From Favolaschia claudopus (taxonomy: Eukaryota > Basidiomycota > Agaricomycetes > Agaricales > Mycenaceae), in assembly GCA_037176885.1 (NCBI GenBank), contig JAWWNJ010000102.1:806001-870000 (forward strand): DNA of 64,000 nucleotides, read 5' to 3'. A program made the translations under genes and the position numbers. Shown here one piece after another: positions 54,788 through 64,000 of the stretch; the first letter of the stretch is position 1; each line of letters begins with the position of its first letter. Under the pieces are notes generated by a model that was not told the origin of the DNA, searched no databases, and saw only the letters and a program-made list of their open reading frames with translations.

Positions 54788-55217
54788 GGCCGCCCCGCGA
54801 CGCCAAATAGGTGGTCCGAGATCTTCGGAGCTCTACACACTCACTATCACTGCATTCCGCAAATAGTTGGAAGTATGGGGATCAATTGATGGTGGACTAC
54901 ACCCGGTGGAATGATGGTGGACTGGCCTGTACCTCTTATCCGACACTCAATCCTCTGTAGCAATTTTCGTGAACTATTATATCCATCGATGTTAATAAAC
55001 ACAAAAAACACCTATCTTCGTTGCAAAAACTACACTCAAAGTGCCTGACTGGATCTGCCCAGCCCAAAAACCTGTAGGTCATTATCCTTGGGGAGGACAC
55101 CTTCAGATCTCGGGGTCTAGTGGCCTCCCCGCACCATTTCTGCTTCGTCTACTTCCCTTGACCTCCTTCCCAACTCATATCCGCATTTGTCGAGATATCA
55201 CGGTGAATCCAACTACC
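54788..55217. other. Upstream region of the KDZ remnant
   Basis: Non-coding, except that the ORF frame of the next entry is open from 55041. The family N-terminal Met is more likely at 55218. Confidence 0.35.
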
Positions 55218-56190
55218 ATGGCTTCTGCCGTCAAAGTACTTCAACGGCTCCTGACTCATCCCTCTCTCTACTCTAATCTGCAATTTCACCAAATTCAACG
55301 CTTTTTTGAGCTTACCCACCGAATTTGGCCAAACATTGTCAAGCCTGGTGAATTACCACCGACTACTCTCCCACCTCTGGTCTTGGATTTCCTGGCAGCT
55401 GCGCTGAGCCTCAAACAATCCGAGGCCCACCTCATTTGGTGTGTTTTCAGCGATCTGGCTGAGACTTTCCACCAAGAGGCAGAGCGTTCGGATTCAACAA
55501 TAGACGATGTTTTCCGTATTCATTCTCTCAAGTCATCCATAGGTTCCATCTCACCTCCTTGTAATTTAATCGCACTCACTCTCATTCCAATGTGTTAGGC
55601 GCAGAACCTCTACTTCCCCCCAATCTCTCATTGTGTGGACTGTGGTGCTCCGAGTCTGCTGAAAGAAGAGAATAGCACCGAAGCTAGACTCTTTACGCTT
55701 CATCGAGGAGTTCTCCCAGTTTTTTCAAAATCCTTGTATTGCCGGATCAATGGTCAGTCACCAGCTCCCCTCACAAATTCAGTATTTCACTACTCACAGG
55801 TTGTCATACACGCTACTACAACAATTATTTTGTCCGGAATGCCTCAGAAGATGATGCTCGACGAGAATACTATGATTCAGCAGTACCGAAGTTCATACAT
55901 GTCACAGAAAGTACCTATGTAGAGCCATCGTTATGCCACTTCTTCCAAGTTCAGATGGCTCTTGAACAGTATGTCCCTTCTATCGTCTTCTGGCATTTGC
56001 GTTTTTTGACACAATCAGTGGTACATGTGAGGGTATTGCCCGTGTCTACAACATGGCTCTAGGCTGTTCAAATCTTCCGAATGCATCTCGACTGAAGCAA
56101 GAACTCACTGGTGAAATTGTGCTCGATGGCATTTTCTGCTGCCGAATGCAGACTCAGGATGTACTCCCCAGCTTTCATGAGTGTAGGATA
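55218..56190 (+). pseudogene. KDZ transposase N-terminal region (CxC5/CxC6-like), truncated
   Basis: ATG at 55218 opens MASAVKVLQRLL and RFFELTHRIWPNI. After an intron (from about 55543) comes a cysteine cluster: HCVDCGAPSL, RLFTLHRGVLPVFSKSLYCR. After another intron follow GCHTRYYNNYFV, YVEPSLCHFFQVQMAL, then GTCEGIARVYNMAL and LTGEIVLDGIFCC. This is the cysteine-cluster region that precedes the DDE domain in Kyakuja-Dileera-Zisupton transposases of basidiomycetes. A one-base shift in the C6 run near 55620 is needed. The catalytic part is missing after about 56190. Confidence 0.75.
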
Positions 56191-57288
56191 TAGCTCATGG
56201 ACCTCTCTGAGAGCATTCGAAGCCAGAATCGGAACCTAAATTGGGCATATTCCGTGAGCTCACATGACTGATTGACTGATCGCATCACTGATGTCTCAAA
56301 TCCGCCTCAGGAAAAAAGAATTTATTGTGAGTTTTGAGGGGATGGTGAATTCCTTTAGAGGGATTAGTCTACTACCTAATCGAAGTGTTTTCACCAGAGG
56401 ACCAGTCATGGGAAGGTTCTGATCAGGTGCAATACATTTTGTTCCTGTTTGGTGGTGTTTAGGCCGAGCGCACCATACAATTGCGGACTTCAATAGTTAT
56501 TCCATCTATTACAGGCAGTGTTGTACTTACAGCTGTTCCGGAAAATTGCTCAGAGCACCTTTTCAAGTACGTGAAACTGTAATTTCACTATGAATTTACC
56601 TGAACCTACTTCCGAGCATCTGGTCACTGGGTTACCGAGACAGCGTTGACAGACGTTTCTTGAAGTCGGCGGCGTTCTTCATTCGAATCTGCCCACGGTG
56701 AAGAACGCTGGGCAATTACGGTGTGAAAAAAACGGACGTGTCTGCCTTGATCACCGCGAATAAATACAATCAAACATCAATAGTGTGCGTAAGTGTGATC
56801 CGAGCCCACAAAATCGTTACAAAGTATCAACAAAGTATTCCTAAGTCGAAAACCAGCTCAGGAACCGTCCGGGAAGTCGTTCCAAAAAATCATATAAAAC
56901 CTTTTTTTCGAGGCCAAGGGTACCCCCCTCCCCCCCAAATTAGGAAATTTCTTATCGTGGAAGCCCCTTGGGAGTGTCGCATAGATACTCGTGGGGAACA
57001 ACATCATATTACTCGGAGATTAACAGCTAGGCTACGATTGTTTTTTGTCAGATTCTTCAGTGCGAGGCATTTGTTAACTGAGGTGATTCTCCAAAGCTGA
57101 ATTTTTTAAATATTTTATCTCTTTCTGTTATCAAGTAGAATGGGTTTTGTAGCAATGCCCCACTCAAGCAAGGTCTCTTCCGACGTAGTCGGAGCTTCCT
57201 CGTTGTCCGATTAAGTCATGAGCGGTGGGGTTTTTGCTGTCGTCGAACAGCGGGGTGCTCAATTTGTATAATTCAAGTTGCTGAGCCA
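56191..57288. other. Non-coding; holds one copy of a 33 bp repeat
   Basis: 56441-56473 contains CCTGTTTGGTGGTGTTTAGG and GCCGAGCGCACC, repeated in direct orientation at 59196-59228. No gene is recognised in the rest. Confidence 0.45.
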
Positions 57289-57386
57289 GCGTATCAAGAG
57301 GCGTCAGATCTCTGGATCTGACCCCCCCATCAACAGCACGTGTTTGACATCGGCTAGAGGGGGGCCAAATATTTTTGTTTGGTTGT
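57289..57386. repeat. Left arm of a ~90 bp inverted repeat around the LINE
   Basis: GCGTCAGATCTCTGGATCTG, CCCCCATCAACAGCACGTG and GGGGCCAAATATTT recur inverted at 58452-58538. The GTCAGATC..GATCTGAC part is itself a hairpin. Confidence 0.65.
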
Positions 57387-57565
57387 TCGGTGATCTGGAC
57401 CACAAAACATTTCCCGTCCGATAGATTTGTGCGGGAGTATGCCTTACACCTCTTCAATGACCCTGTCGGAGATACCCTAGCAATTTTTTTCGTCTCTATT
57501 TGACGAAAAACCAAAGCTTGAATACAACCAGTCAAATCTGGAACTCCGTAAATCATAAGGACATA

Positions 57566-58424
57566 TCCAGAAAAATTAGGTACTTCCTATGGATGTTAAT
57601 CCACAACGGGTATAAAGTCGGGAAGTACTGGGGGAAAGGTCAGCGGCAGTGAGCATCGTGGGATATGTGCGCACTGTGGTGGAACCGAGTCTATGGAACA
57701 TATACTCACCAAGTGTCATGCTCCCGGCCAAAAACAAGTCTGGGACCTCGTCAGCGACATGTGGAAAAAGAAATCCGGGCTCGAAATGAGACCGTCATTT
57801 GGAGAAATCTTAACCTGTGGTATTGCTGGAAGAGAGCACAGAGGAGAGACGAGGCTGCTTCGCATTGTGATATCGGAGTCAGCATATCTAATTTGGAAAC
57901 TCAGAAATGAGAGGGTAATTGGAGCCAAGGGAGATGCCTCAAACAGAGAGATAGAAAACAGATGGCTCAACACGATAAACAATAGATTGTCGATAGACTG
58001 CCTGCTCACCAACACAAAGAAATATGGTGGCAAGAGCATCAGGAAATCCCTTGTTCTGGAGACCTGGAGAAAGGTGCTGATGAACGAAGACAGACTCCCT
58101 AGGGACTGGACCAGGGAGAGCGGGGGGGTTTTAGTGGGTGTCGGGTAGGCGGAGACAGTGATGGTTAGACTGGTCTAGCCGGAGTCGATGATGTTGACCC
58201 GAAGCCTCACACGAGGCATCGCGACTACGTCGGATGTTGTGCGGAAGACGCATTTCCTCGCGCGGTTGAATTCTACTTCTGTCAGGCTTGGTTTCTATCC
58301 CAGGCCACCACTAACGGACGGGGGAGGCCGACTTCGTCGGTCCGGAAACGGAAACGTGGGGTCAAGCCCTCGCGCAACCTCTCCTTGTCATAACGTTCCG
58401 CAAAAAAAAAAAAAAAAAAAAAAA
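57566..58424 (+). mobile_element. 5'-truncated LINE (ORF2 C-terminus plus poly(A))
   Basis: RYFLWMLIHNGYKVGKYW is followed by a C-x2-C..H-x4-C zinc motif (CAHCGGTESMEHILTKC), then PSFGEILTCGI, SESAYLIWKLRNERVIG and a stop at 58148. This is the region after RNase H in fungal Tad-like LINE ORF2. A 3' UTR and an A23 tract (58402-58424) follow. One frame carries the protein from about 57566; everything upstream is missing, as in typical 5'-truncated insertions. Confidence 0.8.
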
Positions 58425-58451
58425 CCAAAGCTTTCACCTTGAGATCAGACG

Positions 58452-58538
58452 CCAACCAAATATAAATATTTGGCCCCCTCTTGATGCACGTGCTGTTGAT
58501 GGGGGGTCAGATCCAGAGATCTGACGCCTCTTGCAGCG
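58452..58538. repeat. Right arm of the inverted repeat flanking the LINE
   Basis: Complement of 57289-57386 with small differences. It starts 27 bp after the poly(A) tail. Confidence 0.65.
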
Positions 58539-59195
58539 TATAATGCTTTGGGACGTGGTTTGACCCCATCAGAATTACCATCATTATTGATGGTACCCCT
58601 GGAAAAGCACAGCCCTGGAAAGCTGTCCCGTTGAACTGCTCGGGATCAATTTCGATGGCCCCGATCAGGGATATAAGGATGAAGTCCTTGATCCGTAGAT
58701 GATGTTAAAAAGTTGTTTCGGGAGAAAATGTGAGCCCGTTGTGGAGCTAGAGCTGCGTCAAGTTGGCCAAAAATGGTCAAAAAATGGCCAAAATAGCCAA
58801 AATCAAGCAAAAATGGCCGACTTTCGGAGCGTATAACCGCGGTTGCAATCAATCCAAATTCACTTTTGAATCAGTCAGTAGGAGTGACGGCTATGGTTCT
58901 GCACATTTGATGCCCCATCAACAAATCATCACGACAAATTGGAAATCGCTCATTTTGAAGAGTGCAGTCTCTGAGAATGGATCGTCATTTTTTGATGGAA
59001 TCAATCACTGCATCATGCGTCTTGGAGGCACTCGGGGAACCAAGGCAAGTTAAATTGTGCCCAAGTTAAGGCCTAGCAAGCAGGAATTGCAAAAAACCGA
59101 GCGCTAAAGACTTAATCGGATTACGAGTATCTAATCGCAGTTGTTTTGGCAAGAGGATCAAAGGACTAAGGTTTTGGATCACTCGTCATAAATTT
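58539..59195. repeat. Non-coding with a GGCCAAAAAT minisatellite at 58763-58818
   Basis: Units of about 9-12 bp (TTGGCCAAAAATGG type) repeat five to six times. A related array lies at 62721-62774. In both, GCTAGAGC precedes and TAACCG follows at similar distances, so these look like two copies of one dispersed repeat. No gene is recognised. Confidence 0.45.
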
Positions 59196-59228
59196 CGTTC
59201 CTGTTTGGTGGTGTTTAGGCCGAGCGCA
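59196..59228. repeat. Second copy of the CCTGTTTGGTGGTG repeat
   Basis: 33 bp nearly identical to 56441-56473. The GAGCGCAC at its 3' end served as the target of the adjacent hAT insertion. Confidence 0.65.
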
Positions 59229-59229
59229 C

Positions 59230-59954
59230 TAGGGCGTTGTTTTTTGATCAGGTTTGTAAACATGTTTATAAACACCGGTTTATAAACCGAGTTTTTACAG
59301 CTATTTTGAAAACGTTAGACATTTTCGATTTTCGAGCTGAGTTCGGGCCGGCAAAAAAGTTCGCTCCACATCTGAGCGTGGCAGCTCACTGGCAGCTCCT
59401 GGAAGCTCTGGAGTTGTGATCTCCAGCGAATTGATCTTAATCTGCTGCGTTGGAGCTCCACGGCGCGAACTGAACTCTAAAATCGAAATTGTCTAACGTT
59501 TTCAAAATAGCCGTAATGGTCGACCAGATTTTGCTCGTTTGCAGTTACATCACCCGACCTAAGCCAGGGCTAAGTGGTTGAATCGGAGTGCGACTTGAGG
59601 GGTATTTCTGGAATTTTACTGACCGAAATTACCACCCGTCCGCTCGGTGAATTTTCTGTATGAATTCCAAGCCTCAAAGCCAACCGGACTCGGAAATCGA
59701 TATGGTTGGGCAGAAACTTGCCTTATTTGGAAGTAGCTTTGTGGAAGGGAGAGGTATCTCCGCACAGAGCACCGGAAACGCAACGGCAAGTCTTCCCGAG
59801 TGCGGAAAGGACTTCAGGAGGAAAATTTGAGCGAAATACACCCACAAACCCGGAATTTAACCAAATTTTGGCGGGTGGTTTATAAACCGTCTGTTTACAA
59901 ACGAAAATCAATAAACCGTTTATAAATGGGCTAGGAATTAAAAACACGGCCCTA
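59230..59954. mobile_element. hAT-type MITE with 8 bp TSD
   Basis: The ends TAGGGCGTTGTTTTT and (reading inward) TAGGGCCGTGTTTTT are flanked by exact GAGCGCAC (59222-59229, 59955-59962). Subterminal regions are rich in GTTTATAAAC-type repeats. 725 bp, no transposase. Confidence 0.85.
59298..59513. mobile_element. Mariner-type MITE nested in the hAT MITE
   Basis: CAGCTATTTTGAAAACGTTA and (reading inward) CGGCTATTTTGAAAACGTTA extend about 33 bp. TA at 59296-59297 and 59514-59515. 216 bp. Confidence 0.75.
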
Positions 59955-59962
59955 GAGCGCAC

Positions 59963-60943
59963 CAACGCGTTTTTTCCCATCACCCTTCAAAATCAATCAA
60001 ACCTCACGAGCTGTCATTGACTACATACAAGCCAGTTCATTTCTGCATCTCAAATATTGCCTTCAAGTTTTTTGGAAGAAACCACCTCATTCTCGGTCTC
60101 TTGCCATTACAAAGATGATTTTTGTATCTCTATGCTGTTAGATTTCCACTCCCTGGTAGAATTTGGCATATAAAAACCTTGTCATTGACTGGGTTTTAAG
60201 CCTTCAAATTCCATGATTCAGATCACAGTTCTCCCAGTGCTGGATCCCAGGTCTTGTCACAATAATAACAGGTGAATAACCAACATTTTGATGCAACTCT
60301 CTGTCTTAGGATATAGCCCTACCATGAGGCACCTGTTTAGCGCCATATCGTTGGGTCCCTGTGCACAAGGGTCGACAGCAAGACAAAATTCACAGTGCAC
60401 ACTGTTCAGCCAATTTTCAGACTGAATTCGGGATCAGATTGGTGGTTGGAGGTAGTGTATTGTCTACTCTATTATATGCATCATTGAAAAGAGATGAGCT
60501 GATTGAATTTTGTGGTCATTTGTGGGGATTTTGTATAGTTCATGTCAGCAACCCCCGGAAAAACGATCTTTTTGTTAGGTTCGGACCAAGCCGCATCTCA
60601 CATGACATTCACGTGCGGACACACGAAATTGAGAAGCGGCTTGTGCCAAGATGTCAAAAAAGGGCAATGTCTTTACGGCGCTCTTATGCCTCAGCAAGGC
60701 CTCCAATTGCCCTAAACAAGTGGTGAATGTTGTAGCCCAGAACCATATTTGTGCCCCTGCATTTTTGTTTTGACAAAAAATACTCATTTTACGACACTGC
60801 AGGCCGAACATTGTGGCCCTCGAAAAGGGTCTGGCAGCTTGAAAGAATTCGGAAAGAGCCCGAATGGCTTCGAAAAAATTGTTTAAAGAGCGGGGAGATG
60901 CAGAGACTATAGCTAGCAATGCTAAGAAAGCCTTATACTTGTT
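59963..60943. other. No recognisable gene
   Basis: Non-coding. Opposing ORFs at 60361-60726 and 60919-60575 overlap and have no motifs. Confidence 0.4.
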
Positions 60944-60945
60944 TA

Positions 60946-61682
60946 CAGCTGTTCTAGATTCTATGCGGAAAATCTCAGGGTGGCTGTGCAGGACCCGGGA
61001 ACTCCTCGCTTAGTTTCTCTCTCCCCCTACCGTCTTTCTCGCCATCTCATGAACAGTATCCCTGGTAGTCTTCCAAGATAGACTTCCCAGCAACGCACCC
61101 CGCCCACTTTTTGGATCGGAGCGTACGAAATCCCGCAAGAACTCGCCACTCGGAGGAGATTTTGGAAGTTTTGAATACGACTCATGGAGGCCCATGTACG
61201 TCGTTTTGCATGGCTAGTTATGCTTCGTATCGTCGCGGATGCCCATTGGAACTTCCCCTACTTCATCTAACACTTTGTTGCGGCTTCGAGGAGGGGTCTT
61301 TCCTGGGGTACTGTCGGATTCTACCCAGGCGGCCAACTTCCAAGCCTTCCATCACGCCAGGGATGGCCATTCAAGTGTGCAGTGGTGAGCAGATACATTC
61401 AAGCATATTTTTCTTCCTTTCTCGCCGCGGGGGGACTGCAACAGTAGAAGACAGCGGACCCATACTTTCCACGATCAGAGGAGACATAGGCCCCAGGGAA
61501 ACTGTCAGAGAAGGTTCCACATAGCATACAGAGTACTAGTACACCTATTAGGATAGTGAATGAAGCACATATCCTTCGCAGCACCGTCGAGAAACCAAGG
61601 CACGGCTCCCCAGGGGTTCCCGGGTCCTGCACAGCCACCCTGAGAATTTTTTACGTTTTCCGCATAGCATCTAGAACAGCTG
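60946..61682. mobile_element. Mariner-type element with ~60 bp TIRs
   Basis: CAGCTGTTCTAGATTCTATG and (inward from the right) CAGCTGTTCTAGATGCTATG continue through CTCAGGGTGGCTGTGCAGG and ACCCGGGAA. TA flanks both (60944-60945, 61683-61684). 737 bp, no recognised transposase. Confidence 0.75.
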
Positions 61683-61684
61683 TA

Positions 61685-63172
61685 AGCAGCCGATTTCATT
61701 TCATCCCAAGGAATTCCTGCCAAAGACATGGCTTGTTTTGAGCAGTTTGGAGCAAGCCTCTCTCCGAGTGAAACCCGGCTCGCCCGGATCGGAGAGGGCT
61801 TGTTCCGAACCTAGCTTTTTGTATGGGCCGGAGCAGCCACGGACAAAGGAATTTCAAAAATCTTTTACCGTAGGCTATAGAGAATATCCAAAACCATAAG
61901 TATTCGAGTTGCGACCCTTCGGAAAAATATCACGTGACCGTGAAATCACAATCGAATTACCGGTTACTTTTTGCAACACCGAGTAGATATCACTTTTTTT
62001 ACTCATATCCTCTCGCTTTTACATTACAAAGTATCATCCCAGACCAGGACCCCTGATAGTGCCTTTGGAACCTAGATCCCAAAAATCGCGAAATGGGGAG
62101 AAAATGTCCGAACCATCATTTCGTTCCCACGCTTTTTGAGACCAATTTGGAGCTCCTCTGTACCAGTATGTATGTGTGTTTATGTGTTTCAAGACGCTCA
62201 AGATGTGCCCACGTTGTCAAGCCACGTTCAATTCAAAACCACTTTTGCACCTTCAATATCCTCAAATCTGCTTGTGCTCCTCAATGCCGGACTCTCAAGT
62301 GATCCAAGTCTCTGATTGCAATATCTCAATGCGACAATTCCTCACCGCGTCAATTCATCAACACCGGCGCTAAGATTTAGAGGCTGCTGCATACTCGTGC
62401 GCGAAATGAGTGATGGTCACGTAGTTTTTGACCGGTTCTTGCCTTCCAGAAGACATTCTGGGGAGATCTCAAGTGCTGGATGTGTGTAATTGATCAATGG
62501 CCATTTTATTGACACATCAATTGCATCAGAAAATGTTGATGTTATCAATAAAACACAATTTTTGCGAAAAAACCCATATATGGGAAAATTTAACAGCTTA
62601 ATGGGATACTTTTTGCAACAAACCAAATGCACTCAAATGGAGGCCCAGTGATACCAAGGTGATGCCCAACTTAGTTTGAATAGAAAGCTATACTCGTTCA
62701 GGTGCTAGAGCGCCCCGAAGTTGGCCAAAATCAGCCAAAAATGCCAAAAATGGCTCAAAATGGCCAAAATCGGCAGATTGTAACCGTTTTCGCGGGACAA
62801 TGGTTACATAGTCATCGTTGTATGATGCCCCAAGATGTTGCGCACTGCAGCCAATGTCCACGGTATAGTATGTATGCTGTTGTGCTGGCGGCTTGCCGGT
62901 AATTGATGGGATCCTACCCTATATAGTGCGTGGGAGCATTACATAAGCGGCAAACTTCGCTCTCGTCCCAAACCAAAATGGCTCCAATCGCTGAAAAACT
63001 CATTTCTGCATTCAAAAAAAAATGGGTTGGAAGAATGGTCTACTGCTCCATCACAAGATAGTATTTTTAAATTCTGAGACCAGGATTTGCTCAAATACAC
63101 CATTTCTAGGTCCCACTTTTTACCCTAATGTTTTGGGGCCAGAGCTTAATGGCTGTCACACTTTGGTCATGT
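61685..63172. other. Non-coding; transposon-end-like repeat and minisatellite
   Basis: 61963-61987 is the CCGGTTACTTTTTG..CGAGTA end related to 46555-46580. 62721-62774 is a GGCCAAAA minisatellite like 58763-58818. No gene. Confidence 0.4.
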
Positions 63173-63751
63173 GACCGCTTGTTGTAAGTGACTTTATACG
63201 GGTTTTGATCTAGTGGCTCTCGCCCTTTTTTGCTTACCGCTGTTTGTTCATGAGTCCCAACATCTGTCGTCATCGAGCTCCAACCACGGTGGTGTGACTC
63301 CACAAGCTCCGCCATGGTCTAGGTCAAGTCGTTCCCGCAGCTCCGCCTGCAGCTCGTCAAGACTTACATCAACATCGGAAGCCAGTAAGCTTCGTGGGCG
63401 ACCCTTGGATACGGAGGGTACAATCCTTCACGCCTTGGGATTCGCGCCGGTAGCGACCCAAAATCTTCTCGACAGAGCTCAGGCTGATTCTGTGGTCAGC
63501 GGCGATGTCGGCTTGTTTGCGATGGCGGTTATAGTGTAGATGGACGACGTTCTGCTGTGTTTCGACTGAGATGTTTTTTCGAGGTCCTCGCGCCATGAGT
63601 AACAGTCACAGAGAGACGCATTGGTGAGCTGACGAGCGGTGGGGCGCTGTTGATGGGGTGGAGCGGATGCAGACTCATGAACAAACAGCGGTAAGCAAAA
63701 AAGGGCGAGAGCCACTAGATCAAAACCCGTATATTGTTTACAAAACGGCTG
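63173..63751 (-). mobile_element. Internally deleted Tc1/mariner element
   Basis: Perfect 62 bp arms lie at 63195-63256 and 63672-63733 (TATACGGGTTTTGATCTAGT onward). The right side continues to the terminus CAGCCGTTTTG (inward) followed by TA at 63752-63753. The left outermost 20 bp are degenerate. It keeps only the start of a transposase gene. Confidence 0.75.
63369..63596 (-). pseudogene. Tc1/mariner transposase N-terminus (HTH)
   Basis: ATG at 63596 opens MARGPRKNISVETQ, then HLHYNRHRKQADIAADHRIS, a helix-turn-helix for binding the element's ends, and LSSVEKILGRYRRE. In a shifted frame beyond, GRPRSLL and VSLDELQAELRERL match the linker region of such transposases. The DDE domain is deleted. 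Confidence 0.7.
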
Positions 63752-63753
63752 TA

Positions 63754-64000
63754 TCAGACGGGCACCCAATGTTGATGTGGCTGTGGCGAGTGCTTGTGAT
63801 GGCTGCTGTCAATCGCTGCCTTTGACAAGATTGGCATGCCTTGACTGATGCGGCACTTTTCCGTGTGATCCACGACGGCTTTTAGTGATTGCAGCTGATC
63901 CCAAGTGATGAGAGCTGATCCAAGGTGATGGCATCGTAGTTACGAGTGATGTCGCCCGTATTTTGACTGATGTGTGTGCTCCCAAGTGATGTAGCCTCCC
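63754..64000. repeat. GTGATG-rich degenerate repeat
   Basis: AAGTGATG / CTGATCC / GTGATGG blocks recur about every 20 bp (e.g. 63895-63985). No ORF of note. Continues to the window edge. Confidence 0.35.

Noticed and set aside
60361..60919. Two opposing ORFs of 121 and 114 codons.
   Set aside because: They overlap on opposite strands and neither has family motifs or splice context.
46557..61987. A 15 kb giant TIR element between the CTCGGTG ends at 46557 and 61987.
   Set aside because: The ends are diverged from each other, a third solitary end exists at 38297, and the interval is an assortment of unrelated insertions. No transposase links them.

Overview
This window looks like nuclear DNA of a filamentous basidiomycete, most likely an Agaricomycete. 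The signs are spliceosomal introns of about 47-66 bp, a KDZ-transposase cysteine-cluster gene, a protein family I know only from mushroom genomes, a DIRS-type tyrosine-recombinase retrotransposon, a Penelope-like element, a fungal-type P450 and a Zn2Cys6 regulator. It is accessory, transposon-dominated sequence; I found no clearly intact housekeeping gene. Naming a genus would be guesswork.

Layout. 1-1842: ORF1 and short-repeat tail of a non-LTR retrotransposon. 2031-2586: Tc1/mariner-type MITE, repeated almost identically at 25445-26002. 4890-5990: a ~50-bp-period array alternating AATATT and AGCTG cores. 8697-11752: a small ORF split by a hAT element (8 bp TSD) and a Tc1 element (TA TSD). 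12240-13326: gypsy-type gag remnant. 13672-14805: nuclear copy of mitochondrial DNA with an open nad2 segment and group I intron pieces. 14800-16400: duplicated modules and a minisatellite whose hairpin closing pairs covary. 16856-17182: C2H2 ORF cut by a MITE. 19114-23635: several nested inverted-repeat elements. 26268-27247: TIR element with a 6 bp TSD. 27808-30417: decayed Agaricomycete family gene. 31305-36383: DIRS-type retroelement invaded by a hAT element. 38829-41320: hAT transposase remnants.

41747-52157 contains a P450, a Zn2Cys6 transcription factor and an ABC-exporter tail, each carrying disabling changes. MITEs, a gypsy protease fragment, a Penelope-like RT with a hammerhead ribozyme motif and a hAT element lie among them. 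This may be a dead metabolite or detoxification neighbourhood. 53778-54787: nested hAT-type elements. 55218-56190: KDZ transposase N-terminal remnant. 57566-58424: 5'-truncated LINE with a poly(A) tail. 59230-64000: further hAT and mariner-type elements in otherwise featureless DNA.

The genes do not form a working pathway. What unites the window is repeated insertion, nesting and decay of mobile DNA. All family assignments come from reading motifs by eye; no database search was run.
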